Shown: positions 8,219 through 16,169 of the stretch, piece by piece
Numbering within the stretch: the stretch's first letter is position 1
How the letters are laid out: the number at the start of each line of letters is the position of its first letter
The notes under the pieces: model-generated
What the model saw: only the letters and a program-made list of their open reading frames with translations
What the model was told of the DNA's origin: nothing
The model's database searches: none
Program-made: the position numbers and the translations under genes
From: Bradyrhizobium sp. Rc3b
GTDB lineage: Bacteria > Pseudomonadota > Alphaproteobacteria > Rhizobiales > Xanthobacteraceae
DNA: 64,000 nucleotides
Assembly: GCF_900114915.1 (NCBI RefSeq)
Contig: NZ_FOUS01000006.1
Span: forward strand, 391,230 to 455,229
Direction of reading: 5' to 3'

Positions 8219-9145
8219 ATGGAAGTTTATCTGGCGCAACCGCGCGGCTTCTGCGCGGGCGTGGTGCGTGCGATCGAGATCGTGGAACGGGCGCTGGAGA
8301 AGTACGGCCCGCCCGTCTACGTGCGCCATGAGATCGTGCACAACAAATACGTCGTCGAGAGCCTGAAGAACAAAGGCGCCATCTTCGTCGAGGAGTTGTC
8401 CGAGGTACCGCCGAAGGCGGTGACGGTCTTCAGCGCTCACGGAGTCGCCCGCAGCGTCGAGGAAGAGGCCGCCGCGCGCGACCTTCCCGTGCTCAATGCC
8501 ACCTGCCCGCTGGTCACGAAAGTTCACAATCAGGGGAAGCGCTACATCACCAAAGGCCGCACGCTGATCCTGATCGGCCATGCCGGCCACCCCGAGGTCG
8601 AGGGCACGATGGGCCAGGTTCCCGCCCCCGTGCTGCTTGTCCAAAGCGTTCAAGAGGTTACGGCCCTGACGCTGCCGGCGGATACGCCAGTGGCCTACAT
8701 CACCCAGACCACCCTGTCGGTCGACGACACCAAGGATATCATCGCGGCCCTTCAGACCCGCTTTACAGATATTCAAGGTCCGGATATCCGGGATATCTGC
8801 TATGCGACACAGAACCGCCAATCTGCGGTAAGGGACTTGAGCAAGCTGGTCGACGTGATCTTGGTGGTGGGCGCTGCCAATAGCTCGAATTCGAACCGGC
8901 TTCGCGAAATCGGCACCGAAGCCGGCGTTGCGAGTTATTTGATTGCCGACGGCAGCGAGCTCAATCCGGAGTGGTTGAAAAATGCCAGGACCGTCGGCAT
9001 CACGGCCGGCGCTTCGGCGCCCGAGGTACTCGTGGATGACGTGATCGAAGCGATGCGGCGAATCGGACCGGTCAAGGTCCAGGTGTTGCCGGGCCGCGAG
9101 GAAAACATCGAATTCCGGCTTCCGGCCCAACTGGCTGCGAGCTGA
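8219..9145 (+). CDS. ispH: 4-hydroxy-3-methylbut-2-enyl diphosphate reductase IspH
   Basis: A 308-residue iron-sulfur enzyme that makes IPP and DMAPP in the last step of the MEP pathway. The three cluster cysteines are visible in PRGFCAGV, NATCPLVTK and CYATQNRQ. The active-site histidines and glutamate lie in VRHEIVHN, FSAHGV and GHAGHPEVEG. The ATG at 8219 gives MEVYLAQPRGFCAGV, the usual N-terminus; the frame is open further upstream but adds 54 unconserved residues. It lies 36 bases before hpnH on the same strand, so isoprenoid supply is co-transcribed with hopanoid synthesis. Genomes of this group often have a second ispH elsewhere, so this may be a hopanoid-dedicated copy. Confidence 0.93.
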   Translation: MEVYLAQPRGFCAGVVRAIEIVERALEKYGPPVYVRHEIVHNKYVVESLKNKGAIFVEELSEVPPKAVTVFSAHGVARSVEEEAAARDLPVLNATCPLVTKVHNQGKRYITKGRTLILIGHAGHPEVEGTMGQVPAPVLLVQSVQEVTALTLPADTPVAYITQTTLSVDDTKDIIAALQTRFTDIQGPDIRDICYATQNRQSAVRDLSKLVDVILVVGAANSSNSNRLREIGTEAGVASYLIADGSELNPEWLKNARTVGITAGASAPEVLVDDVIEAMRRIGPVKVQVLPGREENIEFRLPAQLAAS

Positions 9146-9181
9146 CCCACCCGAATTGAAAAGCCCAGAAAGAAACTTGTA

Positions 9182-10342
9182 ATGGCCATCCCCTTCTTCA
9201 AGGAAATGCGTATCGGCGGCTATTTGCTCAAGCAGAAATTGCTTGGCCGCAAGCGCTATCCGCTCGTGCTGATGCTGGAGCCGCTGTTTCGCTGCAACCT
9301 CGCCTGCGTCGGCTGCGGCAAGATCGATTATCCGGATGCGATCCTCAACCGCCGCATGACCGCGCAGGAGTGCTGGGACGCGGCCGACGAGTGCGGCGCG
9401 CCGATGGTCGCCATTCCCGGCGGCGAGCCGCTGATCCACAAGGAGATCGGCGAGATCGTGCGCGGCCTCGTTGAGCGCAAGAAGTTCGTCTCGCTCTGCA
9501 CCAACGCGCTGCTGCTCGAGAAGAAGCTCGATCTGTTCGAGCCCTCCCCGTATCTGTTCTTCTCCGTGCATCTCGACGGCCTGAAGGACCATCACGACAA
9601 GGCGGTGTCGCAGAAGGGCGTGTTCGACCGCGCCGTCTCCGCAATCAAGGCGGCCAAGGCGCGCGGCTTCACCGTCAACGTCAACGCCACCATCTTCGAC
9701 GGCCATCCGGCCGAGGAGATCGCGAAGTTCCTCGATCTCACCGTCGAGCTCGGTGTCGGCGTCTCGATGTCGCCCGGCTACGCCTATGAGCGCGCGCCGG
9801 ACCAGGAGCACTTCCTCAACCGCACCAAGACCAAGAAGCTGTTCCGCGACGTCTTTGCGATGGGCAAGGGCAAGAAGTGGAATTTCATGCATTCCGGCCT
9901 GTTCCTGGACTTCCTCGCCGGTAACCAGGAATACGAGTGCACGCCCTGGGGCATGCCCGCGCGCAATATCTTCGGCTGGCAGAAGCCCTGCTATCTGCTC
10001 GGTGAAGGCTACGCCAAGACCTTCAAGGAGCTGATGGACACCACCGACTGGGAGACCTACGGCACCGGCAAGTACGAGAAGTGCGCCGACTGTATGGCCC
10101 ATTGCGGCTACGAGCCGACCGCGGCGACCGCAGCCCTCAACAACCCGCTGAAGGCGATGTGGGTGTCGCTGCGCGGCATCAGGACCTCTGGTCCCATGGC
10201 GCCGGAGATCGACATGAGCAAGCAGCGCCCGGCGCAGTACATTTTCTCGGCGGAAGTGCAGAAGCGCCTGTCGGAGATCCGCAAGGACGAGGCCGAGGCC
10301 GCGCAGGCGAAGGCCGCGCAGAAGGCTTCGACCGCGGCGTAA
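9182..10342 (+). CDS. hpnH: Adenosylhopane synthase HpnH (radical SAM)
   Basis: A 386-residue radical SAM protein. C38, C42 and C45 (CNLACVGC) bind the 4Fe-4S cluster, IPGGEPL is the SAM-contact GGE-type motif, and a C-terminal C-x2-C-x3-C segment (KCADCMAHC) resembles a SPASM-like region. HpnH joins a 5'-deoxyadenosyl radical to diploptene to form adenosylhopane, the first step of the C35 side chain. It follows ispH by 36 bases and ends just before a strong hairpin terminator. Its partner hpnG lies about 3 kb away beyond the repeat island. The Ala/Lys/Glu-rich C-terminus is typical of the family. Confidence 0.93.
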   Translation: MAIPFFKEMRIGGYLLKQKLLGRKRYPLVLMLEPLFRCNLACVGCGKIDYPDAILNRRMTAQECWDAADECGAPMVAIPGGEPLIHKEIGEIVRGLVERKKFVSLCTNALLLEKKLDLFEPSPYLFFSVHLDGLKDHHDKAVSQKGVFDRAVSAIKAAKARGFTVNVNATIFDGHPAEEIAKFLDLTVELGVGVSMSPGYAYERAPDQEHFLNRTKTKKLFRDVFAMGKGKKWNFMHSGLFLDFLAGNQEYECTPWGMPARNIFGWQKPCYLLGEGYAKTFKELMDTTDWETYGTGKYEKCADCMAHCGYEPTAATAALNNPLKAMWVSLRGIRTSGPMAPEIDMSKQRPAQYIFSAEVQKRLSEIRKDEAEAAQAKAAQKASTAA

Positions 10343-10367
10343 AGCGGCAATCATATTTGCAACTGAG

Positions 10368-10399
10368 AAAGGCCCGATCGCGAACGCGAACGGGCCTTT
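10368..10399. terminator. Intrinsic terminator after hpnH
   Basis: Arms AAAGGCCCG (10368-10376) and CGGGCCTTT (10391-10399) around a 14-base loop, 25 bases after the hpnH stop. The symmetric A and T ends could allow action in both directions. Confidence 0.8.
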
Positions 10400-10471
10400 G
10401 TCTTGTGCGCCGTCAGACGAGCGGCCCGTGTCCCGGACGCGCTACAGCGCTCTTGCCCGCTCTCTCCATGC

Positions 10472-10589
10472 CGTCATTGCGAGGAGCTCTTGCGACGAAG
10501 CAATCCAGAATCCTTCCGCGGAAGGATTCTGGATTGCTTCCGCCTTCGCCAAAGGCTTCGGCGGACAAGTCGCTGCGCTCGCAATGACG
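10472..10589. repeat. Dispersed palindromic repeat with a 44-base perfect palindrome core
   Basis: Outer arms CGTCATTGCGAG and CTCGCAATGACG. The core 10497-10540 is a perfect palindrome centred on CCGCGG. Same family as 2895-3005. A transcript would form a long hairpin; on DNA it could extrude a cruciform. No coding content. Confidence 0.85.
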
Positions 10590-11366
10590 GCGTATGTGGC
10601 ACCGGCTCGCTTTCACCATCAGCGCTCTTCCTCGCAGACACACCTGCGCACTCTCGCGGCTTCTTTCGCCCGAGCTTTGCTGTTCGTTCACGCCCATGAA
10701 AGCCAGAGGGCGCAGGGAAGACCGGGCGCCGGCGGCACCCGCGGTCCGCGTGCATGGAAAAACGCACACGGGGTGGACTACAGGTGTTGCCGGTCGCCCG
10801 GCCTTCCCTGCGCGGATGGTTTTAACGGTGTCCTTCGTGCTCTCCTCGGGGAGCGATGCACTGTTGCCCCCGTCGCGTTGCGGCTGGTCGATGCACGCGC
10901 CCGGTCGGGCCGCCGCATCACCGCAAGGCTTGACGCCAGCCTGCGGGCGTCAGGACCACACGACTTCTCCGTCCGCGGACGGTCTGGCCTGATCGCCGAG
11001 AGCTAGCGTGTGCTCGCCCCCGGACGACGACCAAAACCGCTGTGACCACGCCGTTCGTCCCGCGATGCTTATGACTCGCGGTTGCCCGCCCTGTCATCGC
11101 CTCTCGCGCCGGCGCTGCCGCGTCCACCGCACCCCGACCCGCATCTCGTGACGATCGCGAAGCGCCCCTCTGGGAGGGCCGGGATAAGCGCTCTATGCCA
11201 TAAATCCGAAATTCGGGAAAGTGGAATATTTTTGTGGGAGGGGGTTGACGGATTACGGATGTTTTGCCCGACGGGTCGTTTTGCAGCTTGCCGCATCGCT
11301 CCCCATCGGTCGAAGACAGCGGTCGTCTCATTGTCCCCGCCTTCAATCCTACGGAAGGAGGGAAGA
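10590..11366. other. Non-coding composite repeat region downstream of hpnH
   Basis: About 780 bases with no believable gene. Several short open frames exist, but none has a ribosome site or recognisable domain. The text (about 10690-11300) resembles a repeated intergenic sequence I recall from many Bradyrhizobium genomes, often miscalled as short hypothetical proteins. That is memory, not a search. The last bases hold the ribosome site of the following antitoxin gene. Confidence 0.5.
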
Positions 11367-11672
11367 ATGCACGATGAACGATCTCGCGTGCTTCGACCTA
11401 AAGCTGTATATTCGCGTCAGCGTCTACAGGAGGCTGACCTGCCCCACATCACCAGGATCTTCAAGTCCGGCAGCTCTCAGTTCGTCCGATTGCCGACGCA
11501 GTTTCATTTGCCGTGCGATGAGATCGAGGTGGCGCGGCACGGTGACGCCGTCATTTTACGCCCCCAGCGGGAGACCACCGGAACTTGGGCATCGCTTCAA
11601 GCTGCCGTCGCGCGCGGCTTCAGCCCTGACTTCACAACTGAGAAACAGGCGGCTAGGGCGTGGGATCCATGA
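11367..11672 (+). CDS. Orphan VapB/AbrB-type antitoxin
   Basis: A 101-residue protein. Residues 27-65 contain the SpoVT-AbrB swapped-hairpin signature of VapB antitoxins: I-FKSG-SQFVRLP-FHLPCDEIEVARHGDAVILRP. GGAGGGAAGA precedes the ATG, a strong ribosome site. No VapC/PIN toxin follows: the stop codon is directly followed by a REP sequence, and the next gene is unrelated. The N-terminal 26 residues are an unusual extension. It may be a remnant of a vapBC pair whose toxin was lost when REP sequence was inserted, or a stand-alone DNA-binding protein. Confidence 0.65.
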   Translation: MHDERSRVLRPKAVYSRQRLQEADLPHITRIFKSGSSQFVRLPTQFHLPCDEIEVARHGDAVILRPQRETTGTWASLQAAVARGFSPDFTTEKQAARAWDP

Positions 11673-11676
11673 GCTC

Positions 11677-11741
11677 TTCGCGAAACCCATCGTTGCACCT
11701 TCCGCAATCGATGGGTTTCGTTTCGCTCTACCCATCCTACG
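11677..11741. repeat. REP sequence (copy 1 of the RAYT-associated set)
   Basis: Perfect 12-base arms CGAAACCCATCG (11681-11692) and CGATGGGTTTCG (11709-11720), followed by CTACCCATCCTACG. The same words recur on both sides of the transposase at 12721-13254. It sits five bases after the antitoxin stop. Confidence 0.8.
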
Positions 11742-11988
11742 AGCCAAGAGTTTGCCGATGTTAGTAGCCAACCATGAATTTGCTGAGAGGCGCTTGCCAG
11801 CGTCGCGTTTTCGAAGCGCAGCAAGAGCATTTTTCGCAATCTTGCCGGGGCCAATTGGAGCGGTCGTTACCGCCCGATCGAATGCTTCCCCCCTTCCCGT
11901 CGTCCATGTGCAGGGAACAGGACATATCCCGATTTGCTCGGTAAGGGGACGACTAGCTCAAGCTGGTCGGGATGTCGCCGTGCGAGCA
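11742..11988. other. Gap between REP copy 1 and the lipoprotein-like gene
   Basis: No gene or clear hairpin seen. An open frame continuous with the downstream gene runs through it but has no ribosome site or conserved pattern. A promoter for the downstream gene presumably lies here. Confidence 0.4.
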
Positions 11989-12654
11989 ATGGCCGTCGCG
12001 CTGATCTCGTTCTCATTGCTTGCGTGCGGTGTATCGCCTTCCGTGGCTCAGGAGGACCAGAGCTTCCAACATTTCATCTGGCAGAGAGACGAATCCAACG
12101 GGATGGAAGTCGCGATGTCGACAGGCGAGCCAGCCTTCAATTTCTTTGATGTTGGCAACCTTTCGCCGAACAGTCTCTACCTCGTTCAACAGGTTCTCGG
12201 TGACATCTCGCGCGCCGCTGGAAAGAAGGTCGATCGGAGCCTGACGAGCTCTTCAATCGCGGTGTTTCATGACACGAACGTGTTTCTTCGTTTGAAGAAT
12301 GACAGAGCCGCTTTCACGACTTTGGGAATCCCGGAGCATGTCATTGATGATCTCAAGGGGCGAATTACTGATGACGCAAGGTGCCTCTCAAATACTCGAA
12401 CGGACGCCAAAGGCAATGTCATCTTCACGGTGATTCTTTTATCCGAGAGATTCAATGATTGCCTGGTCAGCGGGTTGAATTATTCATTTGGCATTCGTGC
12501 GTCGAACGTCAGTATTGCAACGCTCCTTAGCGTTTGCGTTCTATACGAGGGACGAAATCGCGGTCTTCGCGATCGCCAAAGTCTTTCCCGAGAAGCCCCG
12601 AAACTTCGCGATCTGTGTCTGGCCAAGGCTGAAGCGCACAGCCCGGATGGGTAG
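11989..12654 (+). CDS. Putative lipoprotein of unknown function
   Basis: A 221-residue protein if started at the ATG at 11989, which opens with a hydrophobic segment and LLAC, a plausible lipobox (MAVALISFSLLACGVS). The body has no domain I can name; it is rich in Ser, Asn and Asp. Base composition is visibly less GC-rich than the surrounding hopanoid genes, and the stop codon lies inside a REP sequence, so this looks like acquired cargo in the repeat island. The frame is open upstream, so the true start could differ. Confidence 0.5.
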   Translation: MAVALISFSLLACGVSPSVAQEDQSFQHFIWQRDESNGMEVAMSTGEPAFNFFDVGNLSPNSLYLVQQVLGDISRAAGKKVDRSLTSSSIAVFHDTNVFLRLKNDRAAFTTLGIPEHVIDDLKGRITDDARCLSNTRTDAKGNVIFTVILLSERFNDCLVSGLNYSFGIRASNVSIATLLSVCVLYEGRNRGLRDRQSLSREAPKLRDLCLAKAEAHSPDG

Positions 12655-12693
12655 AGCCCGTAGGACGGGTCGAGCTGTTCGCGAAACCCATCA
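12646..12693. repeat. REP sequence (copy 2, upstream of the RAYT)
   Basis: Contains GATGGGTAGAGC and GCGAAACCCATCAC, the same words as copies 1 and 3. It ends 27 bases before the transposase start, the usual arrangement for a RAYT gene and its REP substrates. Confidence 0.8.
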
Positions 12694-12720
12694 CACTTGT
12701 TTCGTGATAACCTCACGCCC

Positions 12721-13254
12721 ATGACCGGGTACCGTCGCAACCTAGTTCCGGGCGGATGCTTCTTCGTCACCGTCAATCTGGCGGAGCGGAAGCTATCGTT
12801 GCTGACGGATCATGTCGGACTGTTGCGCTCCGCGTTTCGTGAGACGCACCGGCGCCATCCCTTTACGATCGATGCCATCGTGGTGTTGCCAGATCACCTT
12901 CACACCGTGTGGACGTTGCCCGGAGGCGACGCCGATTTTGCGATGCGCTGGCAATTGATCAAGTCCGCGTTTTCGCGCCGTCTGCCGCGAAACGAGAGGA
13001 TATCCCAGAGCCGTTCGACCAAAGGCGAACGGGGCATCTGGCAACGCAGATATTGGGAGCATACCATTCGCGACGAAATCGATTTCGTTCGGCACGTCGA
13101 TTATGTTCATATCAATCCGGTCAAACACAGGCTCGTCGACCGGGTCCGCGACTGGGCGCCGTCCTCGTTTCATCGTCACGTGGAGCTCGGCACCTATCCA
13201 GCCGATTGGGCGGGCGATCAGTCAGATGATGGCCGCGATTATGGAGAGCGGTGA
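12721..13254 (+). CDS. REP-associated tyrosine transposase (RAYT, Y1_Tnp family)
   Basis: A 177-residue single-domain nuclease of the IS200/IS605-like TnpA_REP group. H59-x-H61 (PDHLH) is the metal-binding pair and Y128 in DYVHINPVKH is the expected catalytic tyrosine; W-Q-R-RYWEHTIRDE is the typical central motif. RAYTs cut and move REP palindromes as single strands and are often domesticated. REP copies flank the gene within 30 bases on each side, so this is an intact RAYT-REP unit. An in-frame start eight codons upstream is less like the family. Confidence 0.92.
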   Translation: MTGYRRNLVPGGCFFVTVNLAERKLSLLTDHVGLLRSAFRETHRRHPFTIDAIVVLPDHLHTVWTLPGGDADFAMRWQLIKSAFSRRLPRNERISQSRSTKGERGIWQRRYWEHTIRDEIDFVRHVDYVHINPVKHRLVDRVRDWAPSSFHRHVELGTYPADWAGDQSDDGRDYGER

Positions 13255-13263
13255 TCGGAAAGT

Positions 13264-13296
13264 GATGGGTTTCGCAAGGGCTCAACCCATCCTACG
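13264..13296. repeat. REP sequence (copy 3, downstream of the RAYT)
   Basis: GATGGGTTTCGC then CTCAACCCATCCTACG, ten bases after the transposase stop. It matches copies 1 and 2. Confidence 0.8.
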
Positions 13297-13306
13297 CCCC
13301 AACGAA

Positions 13307-13334
13307 AAAGGCCCGGTCGCGCGACCGGGCCTTT
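13307..13334. terminator. Bidirectional intrinsic terminator between the RAYT and hpnG
   Basis: Nearly perfect 14-base arms AAAGGCCCGGTCGC and GCGACCGGGCCTTT with almost no loop. The minus strand ends in a T-run, so it closes the leftward hpnC-D-E-shc-G operon 28 bases after the hpnG stop. It resembles the terminator after hpnH. Confidence 0.85.
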
Positions 13335-13361
13335 CCTCTATTCCCAGCTTTCCGTCGCCCC

Positions 13362-14111
13362 TCAGGCCGCCTTCGACACCAGCTCCTCGCTCTCGATGAT
13401 CTCGGTCCCGATCAGATAATCTCGGCAACCACGCAGCGACCGCAGCGCGCGGTTGAAGTCGATGCCGGTCGAGACCAGCGCATGCAGCGTTGCCGGATTG
13501 CGCACGATGCCGCGCAGCACGGCGGCGAGGTCGATCTGGCCGTTCGGCTTGATCGCGGCACGGGCGAGCGCCGGCAGCGCGCGGTGGGCGGGGTCACTGA
13601 TGACGCGGACCGCGGCAAAGGGCAGCCCGGCCTCGGCGGCGTAGGCGGCGGCGATGTGGCTTTCCATGTCGACGGCCGAAGCGCCCGTCTCCGAGTGCAG
13701 CGCCGCCTTGCAGGCGCGCTTGGTGACCACTTCCTCGGCACCGGCGAGGCTGCCACGCACCACGCGGCGACGGCCCGAGGTCAGGCGGTCGATCAATTCG
13801 TCGCCGAGCGAGAGCCCTGCGGCCCAACGGGTGTCGCCGTCGAGCACCTCGGTCGCCAGCACGACGTCGCCGGAGCGCAAGCTCGGGTCGAGCCCGCCGG
13901 CCACGCCGAACGAGATCACGCCGCGAATCGTCTCCGGATCCACCACCGTCAGCAGCGCCCGCAACTGGGTCGGGCTGCTGGATGAACAAATAACCGCCAT
14001 TCCGGGCCCGGCTGCGATGCGGGCCTCCTGAACCAGTCCGGTCACGATCAGTATCGGCCGCGGGTCGATGGCATTACCCGCGGTAAGATAGTCCCCCGTC
14101 CCCAAAGTCAC
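13362..14111 (-). CDS. hpnG: Hopanoid phosphorylase HpnG (adenosylhopane nucleosidase)
   Basis: A 249-residue protein of the purine nucleoside phosphorylase/MTA nucleosidase fold. Visible features are ISFGVAGGLDP, the base-binding DMESHIAAAYA segment (M-E pair) and AVRVISDPAHR with the catalytic Asp. HpnG removes adenine from the HpnH product, yielding ribosylhopane. The GTG at 14111 overlaps the shc stop codon (ATGTGA), indicating translational coupling. The frame is open further upstream, but that part lies inside shc. It is the last gene of the operon, followed by a strong terminator. Confidence 0.88.
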   Translation of the reverse strand: MTLGTGDYLTAGNAIDPRPILIVTGLVQEARIAAGPGMAVICSSSSPTQLRALLTVVDPETIRGVISFGVAGGLDPSLRSGDVVLATEVLDGDTRWAAGLSLGDELIDRLTSGRRRVVRGSLAGAEEVVTKRACKAALHSETGASAVDMESHIAAAYAAEAGLPFAAVRVISDPAHRALPALARAAIKPNGQIDLAAVLRGIVRNPATLHALVSTGIDFNRALRSLRGCRDYLIGTEIIESEELVSKAA

Positions 14112-16105
14112 ATTCCGACCCCTACCACCCTGCTGTTGGTGTTCCGCAAGTTCCGATACCGCGCCAACGCCCACAGCGGGAAGAACTTCGGGTAACCATG
14201 ATATCGCAGATAGAATACACGCGGAAAGCCTGTGGCGGTGTACCGTTGCTCGTCCCACAGTCCTTTTTTGTTCTGTGTTGCAATCAGGTACTCCACCCCG
14301 CGGGCGACGGCCGGGTGATCAACCTCGCCTGCCGTCATCAGGGCAAGCAAGGCCCATGCCGTTTGCGAGGCGGTCGAGGGGGCGGCCTCCCATCCCCGGT
14401 AGTCGAGGCGGTAGCTGACGGCGTCCTCGCCCCAGCCGCCGTCCTTGTTCTGGATCGAGGCCAGCCAATCCGCGGCCTTGCGAATCATGGGATCCCCGTG
14501 GTCGACCCCGGCCATGTTGAGGGCGCAGAGCACCGACCAGGTTCCATAGATGAAATTCATGCCCCAGCGGCCGTACCAGGAGCCCTCAGGGTGCTGGGTC
14601 TTCCGCAAATAGGCGACCCCGTCGGCCACGTGCTTGCTGGTCTTCTCGGTCTCGCCGAGCTGGGCCAGCATCGAGATGCAGCGCGCCGTGACGTCCTCGG
14701 TCGGCGGGTCGAGCAGCGCGCCATGGTCCGAGAACGGGATGTTGTTGAGATAGTATTCGAGATTGTTGACGTCGAAGGCGGCCCAGCCGCCATCGTCGCT
14801 CTGCATGCCCTCGATCCACTCCCGGCCGCGATCGATCGCGGCGTCGTAGCCGGTCGCACCGTGCTCCCGGCGCATGCGGTCCATCGACATCACCACCACG
14901 GCGGTGTCGTCGAGATCGGGGTAATGAGCGTTGTTGTATTGGAAGGCCCAGCCGCCCGGACGCACGTCGGGCCGCTTCACGGCCCAGTCGCCCTTCAGCT
15001 CGAGCTCCTGCTTCGGGATCAGCCAGTCGAGGCCCTGCTTGGCCGCCGGCACCGCCTTGTCGCCGCCAGCTTCCAGCAGCGCATGCGCCGTCAGCGTCGT
15101 GTCCCACACCGGCGAGACGCAGGGCTGGCAATAGGCTTCGTCGTCTTTGATCACGAGCAGCTTGTCGATGCCCCGGCGTGTGATCGCGCGCGGCGGGAAG
15201 TTTTCATCCTTGCCGAGCGCGTCGTACATCATGACGATGTTGGCCATGGGCGGGTAGATCGCGCCCATGCCGTCCTCGCCGTTGAGCCGCTCCTCGGTGA
15301 AGGCGAGCGCCGCATCGATGGCGCGCTTGCGCAAGGCCTTCGGGAACATCGGCTCGATCACGCGCAAGATGGCGTCGAGCGAGCGAAACAGCACGAACCA
15401 GGCCATGCTCTGGTGCGGCGCCTTCGCGGTCATGCCGATCGAGCGCGGATCCTGCAGGAATAATTCGTCGATGCCGACGCCCTTCGGATTCTTGGCGAGC
15501 GGCTTCAGCGCTGCGAGCACCATCAACGGCACCATCGTGGTGCGCGCCCAGTATGAGATCTTGTTGAGGTGGAACGGCGACCAGAATGGCAGCAGCACGA
15601 TCTCGATCGGCAGCACCGGCACCGCGCGCCAGGTGACGACGCCGAACATCGCCAGCAGGAAACGGGTGAAGACGTTGCTGTGAATCGCGCCGCCGCGGGC
15701 GTGAATGGCCTCGCGCGCGCGCACCATGTGCGGGGCGTCGACGGGATCGCCGATCATCTTCAGCGCGAAATAGGCCTTCACGCTGGCGCTCATGTCGAAC
15801 TCGCCGTCATGCACCAGCGGCCAGCCGCCATGGGCGCCCTGCACGCGGCGCAGATAATTGGCGATCTTGGCTTCGAGCACGGCATCGACCGGCTCTGCGA
15901 GATAGTGGCGCAACAGGACGTATTCGGCCGGAATCGTGCAGTCGGCCTCGAGCTCGAACACCCAATGGCCGTCCGCCTGCTGGAAGTCGAGGACGCCCTG
16001 TGTCGCCGATGCAATGCTCGATTCCAGGATGCCCGATTGCAAGATTCCTGGTTGCAAGGTCCCTGGTTGAAGGGCTTCGCGGCTGGTCGCGTTCACGGAA
16101 TCCAT
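14108..16105 (-). CDS. shc: Squalene-hopene cyclase (HpnF/Shc)
   Basis: A 665-residue class II triterpene cyclase that folds squalene into hopene and hopanol on the inner membrane. The catalytic acid motif D397-L-D-D400 (the DxDD motif) lies in HYPDLDDTAVV. At least four QW repeats are visible, for example GAHGGW, GGWAFQ, DDGGWAAFD, PEGSWYGRWG and KDGGWGED. Length matches the family. The N-terminus carries a short tandem pattern (P-G-x-L-Q, residues 13-29) that is probably variable. It lies 64 bases after hpnE and overlaps hpnG. Confidence 0.96.
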   Translation of the reverse strand: MDSVNATSREALQPGTLQPGILQSGILESSIASATQGVLDFQQADGHWVFELEADCTIPAEYVLLRHYLAEPVDAVLEAKIANYLRRVQGAHGGWPLVHDGEFDMSASVKAYFALKMIGDPVDAPHMVRAREAIHARGGAIHSNVFTRFLLAMFGVVTWRAVPVLPIEIVLLPFWSPFHLNKISYWARTTMVPLMVLAALKPLAKNPKGVGIDELFLQDPRSIGMTAKAPHQSMAWFVLFRSLDAILRVIEPMFPKALRKRAIDAALAFTEERLNGEDGMGAIYPPMANIVMMYDALGKDENFPPRAITRRGIDKLLVIKDDEAYCQPCVSPVWDTTLTAHALLEAGGDKAVPAAKQGLDWLIPKQELELKGDWAVKRPDVRPGGWAFQYNNAHYPDLDDTAVVVMSMDRMRREHGATGYDAAIDRGREWIEGMQSDDGGWAAFDVNNLEYYLNNIPFSDHGALLDPPTEDVTARCISMLAQLGETEKTSKHVADGVAYLRKTQHPEGSWYGRWGMNFIYGTWSVLCALNMAGVDHGDPMIRKAADWLASIQNKDGGWGEDAVSYRLDYRGWEAAPSTASQTAWALLALMTAGEVDHPAVARGVEYLIATQNKKGLWDEQRYTATGFPRVFYLRYHGYPKFFPLWALARYRNLRNTNSRVVGVGM

Positions 16106-16169
16106 CTCGCTCGATTGCTCCGATAGTCGATTGAAATTGGCCGGGACGTCTGCCCGTCAGGGCCGCCTT

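Noticed and set aside
7802..10354. An 850-codon open frame on the minus strand opposite ispH and hpnH
   Set aside because: It is a mirror of two well-supported genes in GC-rich DNA, has Arg/Ala/Gly-heavy low-complexity text and no domain.
10594..10992. Short hypothetical protein frame after hpnH
   Set aside because: No ribosome site, biased composition, and it lies in what looks like a repeated non-coding sequence.
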